Part shown: positions 38,601 through 49,231 of the stretch, piece after piece | How the letters are laid out: each line of letters begins with the position of its first letter | Position numbering within the stretch: position 1 is the first letter of the stretch | Notes under the pieces: model-generated | What the model was told of the DNA's origin: nothing | The model's database searches: none | What the model saw: only the letters and a program-made list of their open reading frames with translations | Assembly: GCA_026419785.1 (NCBI GenBank) | Contig: JAODTK010005896.1 | Span: 1-64,000 of the forward strand | Source of the DNA: Sclerodactyla briareus | Lineage: Eukaryota > Echinodermata > Holothuroidea > Dendrochirotida > Sclerodactylidae | Length of the DNA stretch: 64,000 bases | Reading direction: 5' to 3' | Translations under genes and position numbers: made by a program

Positions 38601-40255
38601 CGGTGGCAGGAAGAGCCGGGCCGGTGGAAAGACCAGCAGGCCAATAAGGTTGTGCCCTGGCGGCTGGTTCTAGCTGGTTGGGGCACGAGGAGCGCCAGCT
38701 GGCTTCAAACGGAACGTCAGATCCTATGGCGCAGGCGGCACGCTTGTCGGAGTCAGTAGACTGGGCCAACCCCCGAGGGCCCGGGGCTCCGTTTGCCCCG
38801 GTAGGTCGGTCACCGAGGGGTCGGACCCCATCATGAAAGGCTGACGCTTGAGGTTGGAGTCCCGGCTAATGAGAAGCGCCAGGTCGTTTTTTTCATCCTG
38901 CCGAACCGACCGTCACTCCTCCTCCGGTTCCGATCCTGGGGCGCTTGGTCGGCTTCGGCCGCGAGGCGCCGATTGCTGCGGCTTGGGGCCCTACGCAGAG
39001 GAGCATACCTACCGTTTTCAGGAAAGCCGACAGATCCGATTTACGATCCTGGGGCAGCAGAACCAATCGCCGAGGGCTTCCGACGGAGGCCAACGGCTCG
39101 GTCGGGGCTGGCGCATTGGAAGCGGCAGAGCCGACCGGGATCCATCCCCGAGGGCTTTTCGCAGGGCAGAATCTCGAGGCACCCACGGGCGCTCGATTGG
39201 CTCCGATCCAGGGGCTCCGGTGGTTTTCGAACACCGAGGTCAGACCCTGGAGGGGACCACGGCTCGTTTGGGGGTTTGCGCCTCCCCCTCCCTCAGGACC
39301 CCGTTCTTGAATGCCTGAAAACCAGTTTGCTGGAGCAGTCTGGGTCCCTTGGAGCATGCCCCGCCACCGGCGTCAACGGTCCCGGTAGAGGTCGCCTTTG
39401 TTTCGGTCGTTCCCTCGCCTCGGATGCCCATTTGGGGTTTCCTTCCTCTATCCCCGGGCTTCGAGCGGGGCGTTTTGTTCCTCGGTAACAGACATTCCCG
39501 TGAACGCTCCGGAAAGGAGGCGGGTACCCCGCCACATTCCAAACGGGGACTGGGGGCTCCGAATAGCCGTCCCGATCGGAACACCAACCCGCCGTCGTCC
39601 CGCCTGTCCCTCATTGCCGCCGGGGGCCGGTAGACAACCACCCTGTGGGGGGGGGGGGGGCCGATCCCGATGGTAGGGGTTTCATCACCCCCTTCGAGTT
39701 CACATCGCCCGGGGACCTCTCCACAAAGGGGATGTCCGAAAACCCCCTGAGGGCGGCGAAAATGGACTCTGTGAGACCATCGACTTCGTCGGTTCCCTCA
39801 TGTGACCGCATGCACTTAATTAACGCAACCGGCTCGTCGTGGAATCGTGGTCACGCGTGAGGGGGGCCAGCTCTCGGCGGGACAAAAAAGAAACCGGAAA
39901 TGTGATCGCAGCTAGCGTCAGCCACGGGCCACGGGCGCGTGGCCGGACATCGTCGGCCCTAGGCGGTGTCAAAACAACCTAAAAACGGAGGGCATGGAAG
40001 CTGCTTCGTTGCGGACTTGTGGGCCCTCCTGGGCGTAGACCCCTCTTTGTGGGCGGCTTCAATGCCGCCCGGCGCAGTCGAGAACCGGGCAGGAGGGGCC
40101 GGCCTCCCGGCCATCGCCCGTCCGACCAGACCACTGGATCCGGGGGCTCCGGTGGTCGACACCGAGGTCCGGACCCGAGGGTTGTCGCCGGTCTCGTTAG
40201 GGCAACCTGCGGAGCGCCCGGTCGGCTTCGGCCGAACCACCACCGGGACAGGTGG
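38456..40255 (+). repeat. Long tandem unit, copy 1 (about 1.8 kb)
   Basis: It runs from CTCCGGTGGACCATACACC to the sub-repeats before the next CTCCGGTGGACCAGACAGCC. Shared landmarks with copy 2 are GGTTGGGGCACGAGGAGCGC (38676 and 40476), AACCAATCGCCGAGGGC (39060 and 40850), CGGCTCGTTTGGGGG (39259 and 41039), AGACATTCCCGTGA (39489 and 41257), CGCCTGTCCCTCATTGCCG (39600 and 41363) and CATGGAAGCTGCTTCGT (39994 and 41697). Confidence 0.88.
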
Positions 40256-41825
40256 CTCCGGTGGACCAGACAGCCAAGATCCGTATCTATAAGGGCGCCG
40301 GTGGGGCGCCAGATCGGCTCGGCCGGCTGAACCGACCACCGCGACTCCGGCGTCTTACACCGAGGTCCGGTCTCCGATAGGGTCAACGACCGGTTGGGGC
40401 CCGGTGGCAGGAGATCCGGGCCGGTGGAAAGACCACAAGTCCAGAGAAGGTTGTGCCGGGCGGCTGTTCTATCTGGTTGGGGCACGAGGAGCGCCAGGCG
40501 GGCTTCAAACGGACGGTCCGATCTAGTGCGCATGCAGGGCCCGCGGTCGGACTCATATACTGGCCAACCACCGAGGCACAGGGCCCGTTGGCCCCGTAGG
40601 TCGGTCACCGAGGTGCGGACCTCATGAAAGGCCTACGCTTGCGGTTGAAGTCCTCGAATTAGAAGCGCCATGCTGTTTTTTTCAGCCTGCTCCGAACCGA
40701 CCGTCACTCTCGTTTCGGGTCCTGGGTCCAGCGCTTGGTCTGGCTTCGGTCGCGAGAACGCCGATGGCTCGGCTGGGGAGCCCGACGCATGAGGAAGCCC
40801 ATGACCGTTTTCAGCCGACCAGGTCGATTACGATCCTGGGGCCGGGCAGAACCAATCGCCGAGGGCTCCGACGGAGGCAACGCTCGGTCGGGGCTTGCGC
40901 ATTGGAAGCGGCAGGGCCGACCCGCCATCTCGAGGGCTTTCGAAGGTCAGATCTCGCGGCACCACGGGGCGCTCGATTGGCTCCGAGCCAGGGGCTCGGG
41001 TGGTTTTGAACACCGGGTCAGGACCCTGGATGGACCAACGGCTCGTTTGGGGGGTTTTGGCGCCTCCCCCTCCCTCAGACCCCAGTTCGTGCATGCCCTG
41101 AACACCAGTTTCTGGAGCAGTCCTCGGGTCCCTTTGGAGCAGCCCCGCCACCGGCGTCAACTGGTCCCTTAGAGGGCGCCTTTGTTCCGGTCGTTCACTC
41201 ACCTCGGAACCCACGGTTTTCCCTCGGGCGCCGGGCGGGGCGTTGTTCCTCGGTACAGACATTCCCGTGACCTCCGTAATGAGCGGTCGCCACATTCAAC
41301 GGGGACTGGGCTCCTAAGAGCCCGTCCCGATGGAACAGCCACCCCCCCCGCGCCTTCCGTCCCGCCTGTCCCTCATTGCCGGGCCGGTAGACACCCCCCT
41401 GTGGGGCCGATCGATGGAGAGGGTTTCACCCACTTCGAGTTCATCGCCCGGGGCCTCCACAAAGAGGGATGTCTCGAACCCCTGAGGCGGCTAAAATGAA
41501 CTCTGGGACCTGGACTCGCGGTCCGCACTGGGGTACCATTACTTACGGCTCGTCGGGGAAATCGGGGTCACGCGTAGATGGGCGCAGCTCTCGGCGGGCC
41601 CGGAAATGGGATCGCAGCCTAGGCTCGCAGCGCCTCCGTATGGGCCCGGGCGCGTGGCGGTACATCGGACTCGAGGCGTGTCAAAACCTAAGAGGCCATG
41701 GAAGCTGCTTCGTGCGGACTTGCCCTCCTGGGCGTAGACCCCTCTTTGTGGGCTTCAATGCCTCCCGGCAGTCAGAACCCGGCAGGAGCCGTCCTCCGGC
41801 CACGCCGCCGCCTCGACCTCTAGCT
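40256..41825 (+). repeat. Long tandem unit, copy 2 (about 1.57 kb, shortened)
   Basis: Collinear with copy 1 but about 230 bp shorter. Much of the loss comes from dispersed small deletions, many at homopolymers, rather than one block. Examples are GGGCCGATCGATGGAGAGGG against GGGCCGATCCCGATGGTAGG, and shorter G runs at 41400. It ends where the shared text GGCTTCAATGCC, CGGCAGTC and CGGCAGGAG stops near 41800. No third copy follows. Confidence 0.85.
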
Positions 41826-43640
41826 GAAGGGGAGGCCTAAGGCATAGGCGAAAGCGAGGTCCTTTACTTTCATTCCTCGGAGCACCACCGCGGAGTACGC
41901 CCGTTCGTCCAAGGCAATTCCGATCCTTCCTCACGACGGGGTCGGCGGACGCGAGAGACTACGGGACGCTCATCTTCCCAGGCACCCGCTTCACGTCCGA
42001 TTCCTAGCGTTCTGCTACATGGGGCATGACTACCGCTTGGTGGTCCCTCCCATTCTGCCTCCCGCTACAAGGGGGCATGACACCTCTGTGGTCCTCCCAT
42101 TCGGCCTCCCTAAGGCCCCGAGCTCTTCACCTGGTCTGCAGCCCCATCTTCGATTTCTTGCCGGCAGGAGGGCTCACAAGTCCCCCCCGTCGCTCACACC
42201 GACGATTGCCTTGGTGGCCCGTAGAAAGCGGGTCCGATTGCTCATACCGCGCGGCTCTCAGCGCGTCTCGGACAATGCCGCGGCTGCAGTGTTCATCCTG
42301 CCCTCTGATTATTCCCCGCCAGGCCGGGACTCGGTCCCTTGGTTCACGGCGGCCACTATGATCGATATTTCTCGATTCTGCCGTTCCGCGCGCGGCCGCT
42401 GCGGCGCAGTACGTTGGTCGCTCCGCCCAAGCCGATCCCTCATCGTGGGGAGCTGGCTCTTCTGTCCTGATGACGGAGCCACATAGGGGCGGCGTGGGCA
42501 GAGCCGCATGGGGCGCTGCGGTATATCCGCTTTTGCGACTCCATTCCCAGGGCGACAGTGACCACAGACAGCGTCGCTCTCGGTAGGGGCCAGCTTAGAC
42601 GATGCCCTGTTTTGGGCAGATCAGCGGCAAGGTGCACCGCAGTGACGGTCCCGATCGCACCGTTCGTCCATCTCTTCGTGGCGGCTAACATGCGCGACTT
42701 CATACCTCTCTGGGTCCTGACCCTTTCCGGCTCAGTCAGATTGGTTAGATGGGTACCACGTCACTTGCGCCCGTGTCTCTTTTGGGGGAGACGAGCCAAC
42801 AGTGCTCCGACAAGCGGCGTTCTGGACCGGTCTGCCGACGTCGCAACATCCTCGTTTGTGACCCCTGGTTTCCTCGGTAGGCCGGCGATGTCATTCGTCT
42901 TGGCAAACTCTACTACCAGGGGAAGCAGGGCTTACGACTCCCGGGCACTTCCGCTCTCCGCCCTTGCGGCGATACATCGCGGTTTTCCGCGATGGGTCCT
43001 CCAGGGCGGAGGTGGTCACTGACAGCCAGCTCTTAGGCGAACGTTAGTGAGCGTCACCTGCCGCTCATTTTGGCTCCCGCGTTTTCCCCTCGCCACATCG
43101 CTAAACGCCTTACGACTCTGGGACTCCTCACCTCCACGCCGTTTTTGTTTGGGTGGCAGTGGCCTCCGCCGCGCAGGAGCTGTCTTGATGGGCACTTCCT
43201 ACTACGCCGTTTCTTCCTGGCACGTCCCGACGGGATCCCGTGCCTCTCGGATCGCTTTCTTTGCGAAGATCCCGTCGGTGGCGTTCGCGCCGGAGAGTGA
43301 CTCCCGCGATCGGGTCCGCCCGCGGGAATACCGAGGACAAGCAGTGGTGCCCGTCCAGGCCATGGGCTTGGTTATTGAGAGGACTCGTTTGATCGTCAAC
43401 GGCGATCAATTTTTGGCTTACCGATCCGCCGGCAGCTGGCTTCTCGAGCCGGCTAGACAGAAGTCGCGAGGAAAGCGGCGGCGGGAAAGACTCGGAACAC
43501 CTTTGTCGCGTGCTCTGGACGAAGACGGTGGACAAGGAAGGGCAGTAGCCATAGCGGCTCTGCAAGCTCCGACTACTCAGCATCCGCCTGCACGGCGCGA
43601 GGCACGGGCCCACACCCCGAGCGCCCTGTGCTAGAATGGT
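41826..43640 (+). other. Unique GC-rich segment with unassigned ORFs
   Basis: This part lacks the internal repeats of its left neighbour. Open stretches include 42019-42486 (155 codons), 42558-43022 (154 codons) and 43047-43634 (195 codons) on the plus strand, all starting at ATG, with competing ORFs on the minus strand at 43128-43613. None contains a motif, signal peptide or domain that I recognise. Three back-to-back ORFs on one strand are mildly suggestive, but ORFs of this length are expected by chance in such GC-rich DNA. No TATA box, splice pattern or polyadenylation signal supports a gene. Confidence 0.35.
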
Positions 43641-43649
43641 GCATGTTCG

Positions 43650-43738
43650 ATAAGGGGTAAGTTAGAGTAGGTGAAATAGATTCTACAAAACCGTACGGGT
43701 TTGTGAATCTGTGAGCTACGAATTTTACTTACCCTTAT
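43650..43738. repeat. 89-bp imperfect palindrome, element 1
   Basis: The outer arms are ATAAGGGGTAAGT (43650-43662) and ACTTACCCTTAT (43727-43738). The inner arms are AGATTCTACAAAACCGTACG and the complement running to 43710. Both arm pairs are centred on the same point (about 43694, in CCGTACGG), so it is one nested palindrome rather than two. It stands exactly at the right edge of the GC-rich block. Confidence 0.85.
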
Positions 43739-43928
43739 ACGGGACAGTTCCCACCCATCCATCCCCGCTCCCAGGCCGTCGCAGGCGTCCACTACATTCG
43801 CTTCGGGGTAAACCCCTCGGCATGCAGGACGCCTCAAGCCTGGAAAAAAAGAGAAGGCCGATGGGGTGCAACCCTGGTACTATGTGAAATGCCAGACACT
43901 CTGTAGCAATTGCAGGGGTGCATGGGCG

Positions 43929-43986
43929 ATAAGGGGTAAGTATTCGTAGGCTCACAGATTCTACAACCCGTACGGTTTTGTAGAAT
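43929..43986. repeat. Palindromic element 2, partial
   Basis: The core 43958-43986 is a near-perfect palindrome centred on CGTACG (43972). Its left arm GATAAGGGGTAAGTATTCGT plus GGCTCACAGATTCTACAA is the reverse complement of the right arm of element 1 (TTGTGAATCTGTGAGCTACG then TTACTTACCCTTAT). The outer right arm is absent. The two elements therefore frame 43694-43972 as an interval with ~45-bp terminal inverted repeats, which could be a small MITE. GGTGCATG precedes both elements (43638 and 43916). Confidence 0.8.
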
Positions 43987-44004
43987 ACGAGATGGCTCGC
44001 AGGC

Positions 44005-46650
44005 TCAGTCAGCTCTATTATTACTGCCAAGAACAAGGTACGTCATCGGCATGACGGTCGCTACCTTCAAAGTGCCGTGTGTTACGTGTGCAGTATCAGT
44101 ACTATTTTGGCTGAAAGGCGGGGACGACCAAACATGTAATTTGGAACAATACGTCGGATGTTTGGGATTTTCCGATACATCACAATCACAGGATCTTTTC
44201 CTGCAGTGCCGGCAGGCCAAAGTTCTGCTGCAACAGAAGACCAATGAGAATGTTTTATAGTTGTCACGCCCCAACAACACGACAACCACCGTTTCGCCCG
44301 TGCTAGTACTGGTTCTGGCCAGTAGAGCACGTGGCTCGGATAAGAAATTCGTTCTTCCGCAAACCGCCCACGTGGCAAGTGAGTGAATGTAGCCCCTGGT
44401 CTTTACCCTAAGTTTATAAGAGCCACTATTGCATACAATTTTCTTTTTTTTACACGTACATGGCACACAAGTCTCATATCTGCCTTGGAACTGCTTTGCC
44501 CTGGACCCCCTCCCCCCCCCCCCGTCCCCTAATGTTGGATATTCGAGTTGTACAGGCTTATATTTCATCATAGGCATATCAATATAAAGAAAACAATAAA
44601 CATGATATGAGCGATAGAAAAACATGGTTTGGAATCAAGGCGTTTGAACGAACATGATGATGTCAGATGCAGTGAAATTACAGCAGAATCAAAACTTGGG
44701 CAATTATTAATGTATACGAAAGCGAAAAATGCAATACTAATTTCCCAGGTTGATCACATGTTTGTGTGATGCGTAATATTATACGGCTGCTAATGTTCAT
44801 GGGGAAATAATTTGACTCGTAAAAAACAATTGTAATACAAGGGATAGTAGGGTATCTGTAGCACTGTCTCTCGATCGGGCACGTGGTCGCGCAACCGTGG
44901 AACAGCGCCAGGCACGAAGTGCAAAGGCTGGAAGTATATTAATGTATTTAAGCGATCTAGACCAGATTTTGTCTTGCAAAATAAGTGACTAATTGCTAAT
45001 GCACAATCAATTCATTTTGTGGGAGCTCTCGTACTATTTTTTTTTCTTCTTCCAACAAAACTGCCTATTCCTAGTTGTTGCCCACGTTTGGGCATATATG
45101 CGCTATGTAGGCTTAGTGATTCATAAATGTAATGATCAGGATATGGTTACCTGGGTTGTAAGATACTTGCGACGGTGAACATGCTGCTTACTGAAAAAAT
45201 GTTTCAGCAGTTAATACAGAAAGAATAATGACAGACAACTTTCTTTAGGTTAATTAATTTTTTATCATTAACTTCCTGTGCTTACATTTATACGAGCGAG
45301 TGTGAGGTAGCTCAGTAACTCTTAAGGTTTTCAGAAATAGATCAACTGATCGCCTATCGTTGTACTGAACCACGTCGTGTATCCCACTGTGCTGTCCAAT
45401 ACTAAGGTTTCTCTCGCACGCGATACGGGCATGATGAATGTTGAAAAAGCGAGTCACAAGAATGATCGTGACTACAGATTCCATGCATTGGCGATCAGTA
45501 TTTGGTACGAGATCTCTTCTACTTTGCCCAAAGATAACCAATGAATTTCAAAAAATGTTTCCAGACAAAGATTGGCGTATCTTTTCGCCCTTCCTACATG
45601 TACATGTAACTCGAGTGCGCTCTTCACCTACAAAATCAGCCTCAGCCTCGGTTCGTCGGAACCAGGGTAAGACTACGAACAATCAGCCTTCGAACGTACA
45701 CTCGACAATTTCGATGGATTCTCACGATGTTATCGAGATGCAAAATCGGGCAATACAATAGTTTACGTGTGCTTCATTCATAAAATATGAGGGCAGAAAT
45801 AATATATTATTTTCTCATGGGAGACGGTGTCAGTTAGACAGGCAAAAACTTGGGGCCACAAACAGAATAATGGCCGGGCGATATATGTAGCCCAGTAAAT
45901 CTGCTGGCCTATAACGCAGTCGCTAGATACCTGAAATAAGCTTGACATCTGGGGCCTGTTGTTTTAAAAAGTATAAAAACTCTCTCAATCAAACAATATT
46001 TTTCATGTTTCTGATCATTTGATATTTCATTCAAACTCCATTCAGACGATAAATTCCGCAGAACAGGCTGCTAAGAAACTTGTTAAAATGCGGTGAATCT
46101 ACCTTGTTCCCCAGCGATACATTTCAATAAACCATTCACTTGCGTGATGGTTCCACACTTGTTACGGCCGCTTGGAACACTAGTTTATTTCTACGCCGCT
46201 CTTACAAAAACTGACAAAAGGCATAGTCAGCTTTGCGTGATCAATTGGCCAAGTCACTGATTGACGGAGATCTCGCACAGTTGCGAGCGCTCGCATAATC
46301 TCGTATAAAAGGGGTTAGCTATTGCGCCTAAGGGGATTTAGACGTTTCAAGTTGATTTGGTCAAAGAAGTGAGTTGACTGAGGGATAAAACTTATTCAAA
46401 TTTGGTATTTAGGAGAGACGAGTGGGGCGGCATGAAGAAGGAAAAAGCGAGTAAGGGAATTTGTTATTAAGAGTAAAACTTATAGGTCAGTTATTTTAGG
46501 AATTTTTATGTGTTATATGTGAAAATATGTGATGTTCGTTGACATGACGGTGGTCTGCATGAACTAGCTGGTTGTTTGTGGAGTGAATAATACAAAACCA
46601 CCGATCGTGCAACCAGGTGAGACACGTTTTAATCGATCGACTTGTCATAT
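44005..46650. other. Non-coding stretch with one long minus-strand ORF of unknown meaning
   Basis: A 206-codon minus-strand reading (44005-44625) is the longest ORF outside GC-rich DNA. It is Cys/Ser/Thr-rich with no pattern I know, and shorter ORFs overlap it on both strands. Its N-terminal third runs over a poly-C tract (44511-44524). The plus-strand reading at 45438-45761 likewise has no recognisable family. I do not call either a gene. Confidence 0.4.
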
Positions 46651-46657
46651 CATCCTA

Positions 46658-46990
46658 GCCACGAGGATACCCATACTGTAGTAATACTGTACATGGTAGG
46701 ACTGATATAAAAAATAGAATTGCAAAAAAAAAATCTGTTTCAACGATAGTAGTAGGTCAAAAATCAACAATTTTGTGGAACAGGTCTCTGGTAAAACGAA
46801 TATAAAATTTGTTATGGCTGGCCAGCTTTTTCGAGAATTTGCGAAGTCACCACCATTTTCTCCAAAATAGAAATGATTCGAGTGCTGTAATTTGACTGAA
46901 TTTCTTCTTGTAGATGAAGTATCGAACGTGGCATTCATTTTCAATATCATGATGCTTATTTTCTTAATATTTCAAATTTCAGCTGAATAG
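46658..46990 (+). repeat. Dispersed repeat, copy 2 (pair with 30078-30366)
   Basis: The same order of phrases as copy 1, from GCCACGAGGATACCCATACT to ATTTCAAATTTCAGCTGAAT. It includes a ~40-bp internal section (near 46790-46860) that differs in length from copy 1. Non-coding. Confidence 0.8.
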
Positions 46991-47063
46991 AGTCCAGGGG
47001 GTGGGTGTGAGGAGTTGTATACTCGACAATCAGTTACTCTGGCAGTACCAGGTCAACGTCTTG

Positions 47064-47119
47064 CCTAATAGCCAATGGTCCTAATAGCCAATGGTCCTAA
47101 TAGCCAATGGTCCTAATAG
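47064..47119 (+). repeat. 16-bp tandem repeat, 3.5 copies
   Basis: CCTAATAGCCAATGGT is repeated exactly at 47064, 47080 and 47096, with a partial copy to 47119. Each unit contains a CCAAT pentamer. It looks like recent slippage; no promoter is recognised nearby. Confidence 0.92.
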
Positions 47120-47744
47120 TCTAAACCTTACATTTATACAATTTCGGAGTTAGAGGCCATTTGAGGTTGTGCATGTCTATTGCACAAGATGGAAGCATCC
47201 CATCATGCAATAAAAGATTTGTCAATGCACTAATCCCTTCGATATATTTATTTTTTCATGAAATTGACACTAATTTGCTTTGAAGAATGATGGGAGGCGT
47301 TTGCTGTAGTGGGTCGGTAGAGGTTCAAAGTTCTTGGTGAAAGAAAGACGAGTTATTCAAAACAATGAAAACAATGAATACTAAACATAATAATTCACTG
47401 CAGTCGTCATTACCTGTACACCATATGCCTAAGTCATATTTTCCTCGCTCCTAATCTGGCAGAAAACAAAAGATATACTGGCACCCACTTGACCAACCCT
47501 TCAGTTATATTGTCCGCAACATGATGTAAGCACAAAGTCCCCGCACCACAGTGTGGAAGGCAAAGCCTGGCTAGGCCTACAGGTACCAAGAAACGATAGG
47601 CTAGCGCCTAACCCATGAGAACAACCAAGCAACGGCCTACGGCGGCCATTCCGGAGAAGGAAAGTTATGCAAAACGTCTTCTCCGAGATGATAAAACCTT
47701 CGTGGGTTACCAACAAGTGCACTCTAAAAAATCATGCTCTCAAA

Positions 47745-47920
47745 ACTATAGGGGAAATAGGATGAGAAGGAGGGATTCCAAAGGCTCCTCTGATGCCAGA
47801 GGAGTAGATGCTCCTTAGGTAAATTCCCCTACAATGAGTTAGGGGGAATCTGTTTTGTTCAACTATAACGTCATGCGTTATTGTGCAAAAGGGATTCCCC
47901 CTAATTCCTCTGCAGCATAA
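47745..47920. other. Cluster of short inverted repeats (hairpin-forming)
   Basis: A perfect 8-bp stem with a 4-nt loop, CTCCTCTG-ATGC-CAGAGGAG, lies at 47785-47804. AATTCCCCTA (47822) pairs with TAGGGGGAAT (47839-47849). TATAGGGGAAAT (47747) and ATTCCCCCTAATT (47894) are further arms of the same sequence. This may be a small foldback element, but its ends could not be fixed. Confidence 0.5.
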
Positions 47921-48660
47921 TGGACCAAACTTTGGAGGGCCAATAACCCTCGTTGGAAGATCAAGTTGAATGGAGTCTGGAACCTCTAGATATTAGTTTC
48001 CATCCCCACGATACCGGTATACCCTGTTGTTACCATGCAGTCAGTTGTCCTTCACAGATTTTAATCTATTGAAAGTAATTAGCATGTCTATCAAGAATTC
48101 AATGGATTCCTCCATCGTCCTGTATTGATAATAGTAGAACTTGATCACTGAAGGTCATCTGGGTGCTACCAATTTTTTTTTTTTTTAAAAGGTTAGCTAC
48201 CGTCAGTTTTGGAAAAAAATGCACCAGAATGCGCCTTCAAGATTTTAAGTTGGATTTTCTCCTTAGTTTTGATTTACAATGTCCTTGAGATAGTATATAC
48301 ATACGTAGTGTTCAGTTAATTTCGCCTACAAGTCGATCAATGTCATTGATGACCAATGTTGCATTCAGGATGTTCTGAATTTTGTGTCAAGGGTCATCCA
48401 GGTAACCATTTTGGCCTTTGTCTATAGAAAGGTTTACTACAGATTAGCTAAATTCCTATTCATAGTTGCCAGTTGGTGAGTACAGTAGCTATCTTTGAAT
48501 AGTGGCCCTCATAACAGGGATTTAGGAACAAAGGTCAAGTTTTCTTCATACCTAAGAAGCATATAGTTTGTTAGGATTCTGGGGTCAAAGGTAATCTAGT
48601 GGTCAAAGTTGGGATTTTGTGGGAACATTGTAGAAGGCTTCCGATATGCAGTGTTTATGA

Positions 48661-48970
48661 AGGATTGAATGTCTCCAGCCTGGAGTCTAGTCTATGGTGA
48701 GAAGACTTGGCTGGTATGGCCATGTTGATGTAGTGAGGCTGGATCAGAAGGTTTACTGTCATGGAGATTGCTGGAACAGCACCCGTGCTAGACCAAGAAA
48801 GACCTGGCCCAGTATGCTGCAACAAGATCTTGAGGATTGGAATCTTCATCCAGCTGCTACGAGAAACTGCACAAGTGGAAGAGCTCGAGGAAAGCTGCCA
48901 TGAAACTGTCTTTAATTCCCACTGAGGTGGATTATTTCAGACATTAAACAGGATGATGATGATGGTGAAA
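48661..48970 (+). mobile_element. 3' end fragment of a second LINE with GAT-repeat tail
   Basis: The plus-strand reading at 48694-48903 contains RRLGWYGHVD, then ARPRKTWPSMLQQDLEDWNL. This is the C-terminal signature of L2/RTE-like LINE ORF2 proteins (pattern R.RW.GHV...RPR..W...V..D....L). After a frame change it continues WRKAAMK-like to KLSLIPTEVD. The element ends shortly after in ATGATGATGATGG near 48952, the simple-repeat tail usual for these LINEs. It is 5'-truncated, as most copies are, and lies upstream of FN3 exon B within the presumed intron. Confidence 0.75.
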
Positions 48971-49231
48971 AAGACAAAGAAGGAGAATTCCAAATAGATA
49001 ACTGATTAATTGCTTGTAATATCTTTGTGGCACACTTCACATAAACATAAAACTGCAGTTTTATGAATCACATCCACCATTGGTGGGTATTCTTTTGAAA
49101 GAGTCTGCCTTCCTTGCTAGTTGAACCAGGTGATGAAGAGGAGTGGCCATCAAAAACTATTCGACCCACCCATGACCACTCTTGACAGCATATGGCAGCC
49201 CTAATCACCTTGTTCTTACTTTTCTTGGCAG

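Larger units (their letters stand above)
36841..43640. other. GC-rich block of unknown nature
   Basis: Composition changes sharply from GT-rich to GC-rich near 36840 and back to AT-leaning near 43640. Inside are a minisatellite (37560-38600), a duplicated ~1.8-kb unit (38456-40255 and 40256-41825) and a unique right part (41826-43640). Long ORFs exist on both strands but overlap in several frames, as expected at this GC content, and none shows a known domain. The organisation (sub-repeats plus a kilobase unit, GC-rich, no protein) resembles a ribosomal intergenic spacer or a GC-rich satellite. However, no 18S, 5.8S, 28S or 5S rRNA sequence was recognised, so that is only an analogy. Contamination or a misjoin is also possible. 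Confidence 0.6.

Noticed and set aside
36841-43640. rRNA gene cluster
   Set aside because: The repeats look spacer-like, but no conserved 18S, 5.8S, 28S or 5S segment was recognised on either strand.
44005-44625. 206-codon minus-strand ORF
   Set aside because: No recognisable domain, part of it covers a poly-C tract, and shorter ORFs on both strands overlap it. Kept only as an unassigned reading.
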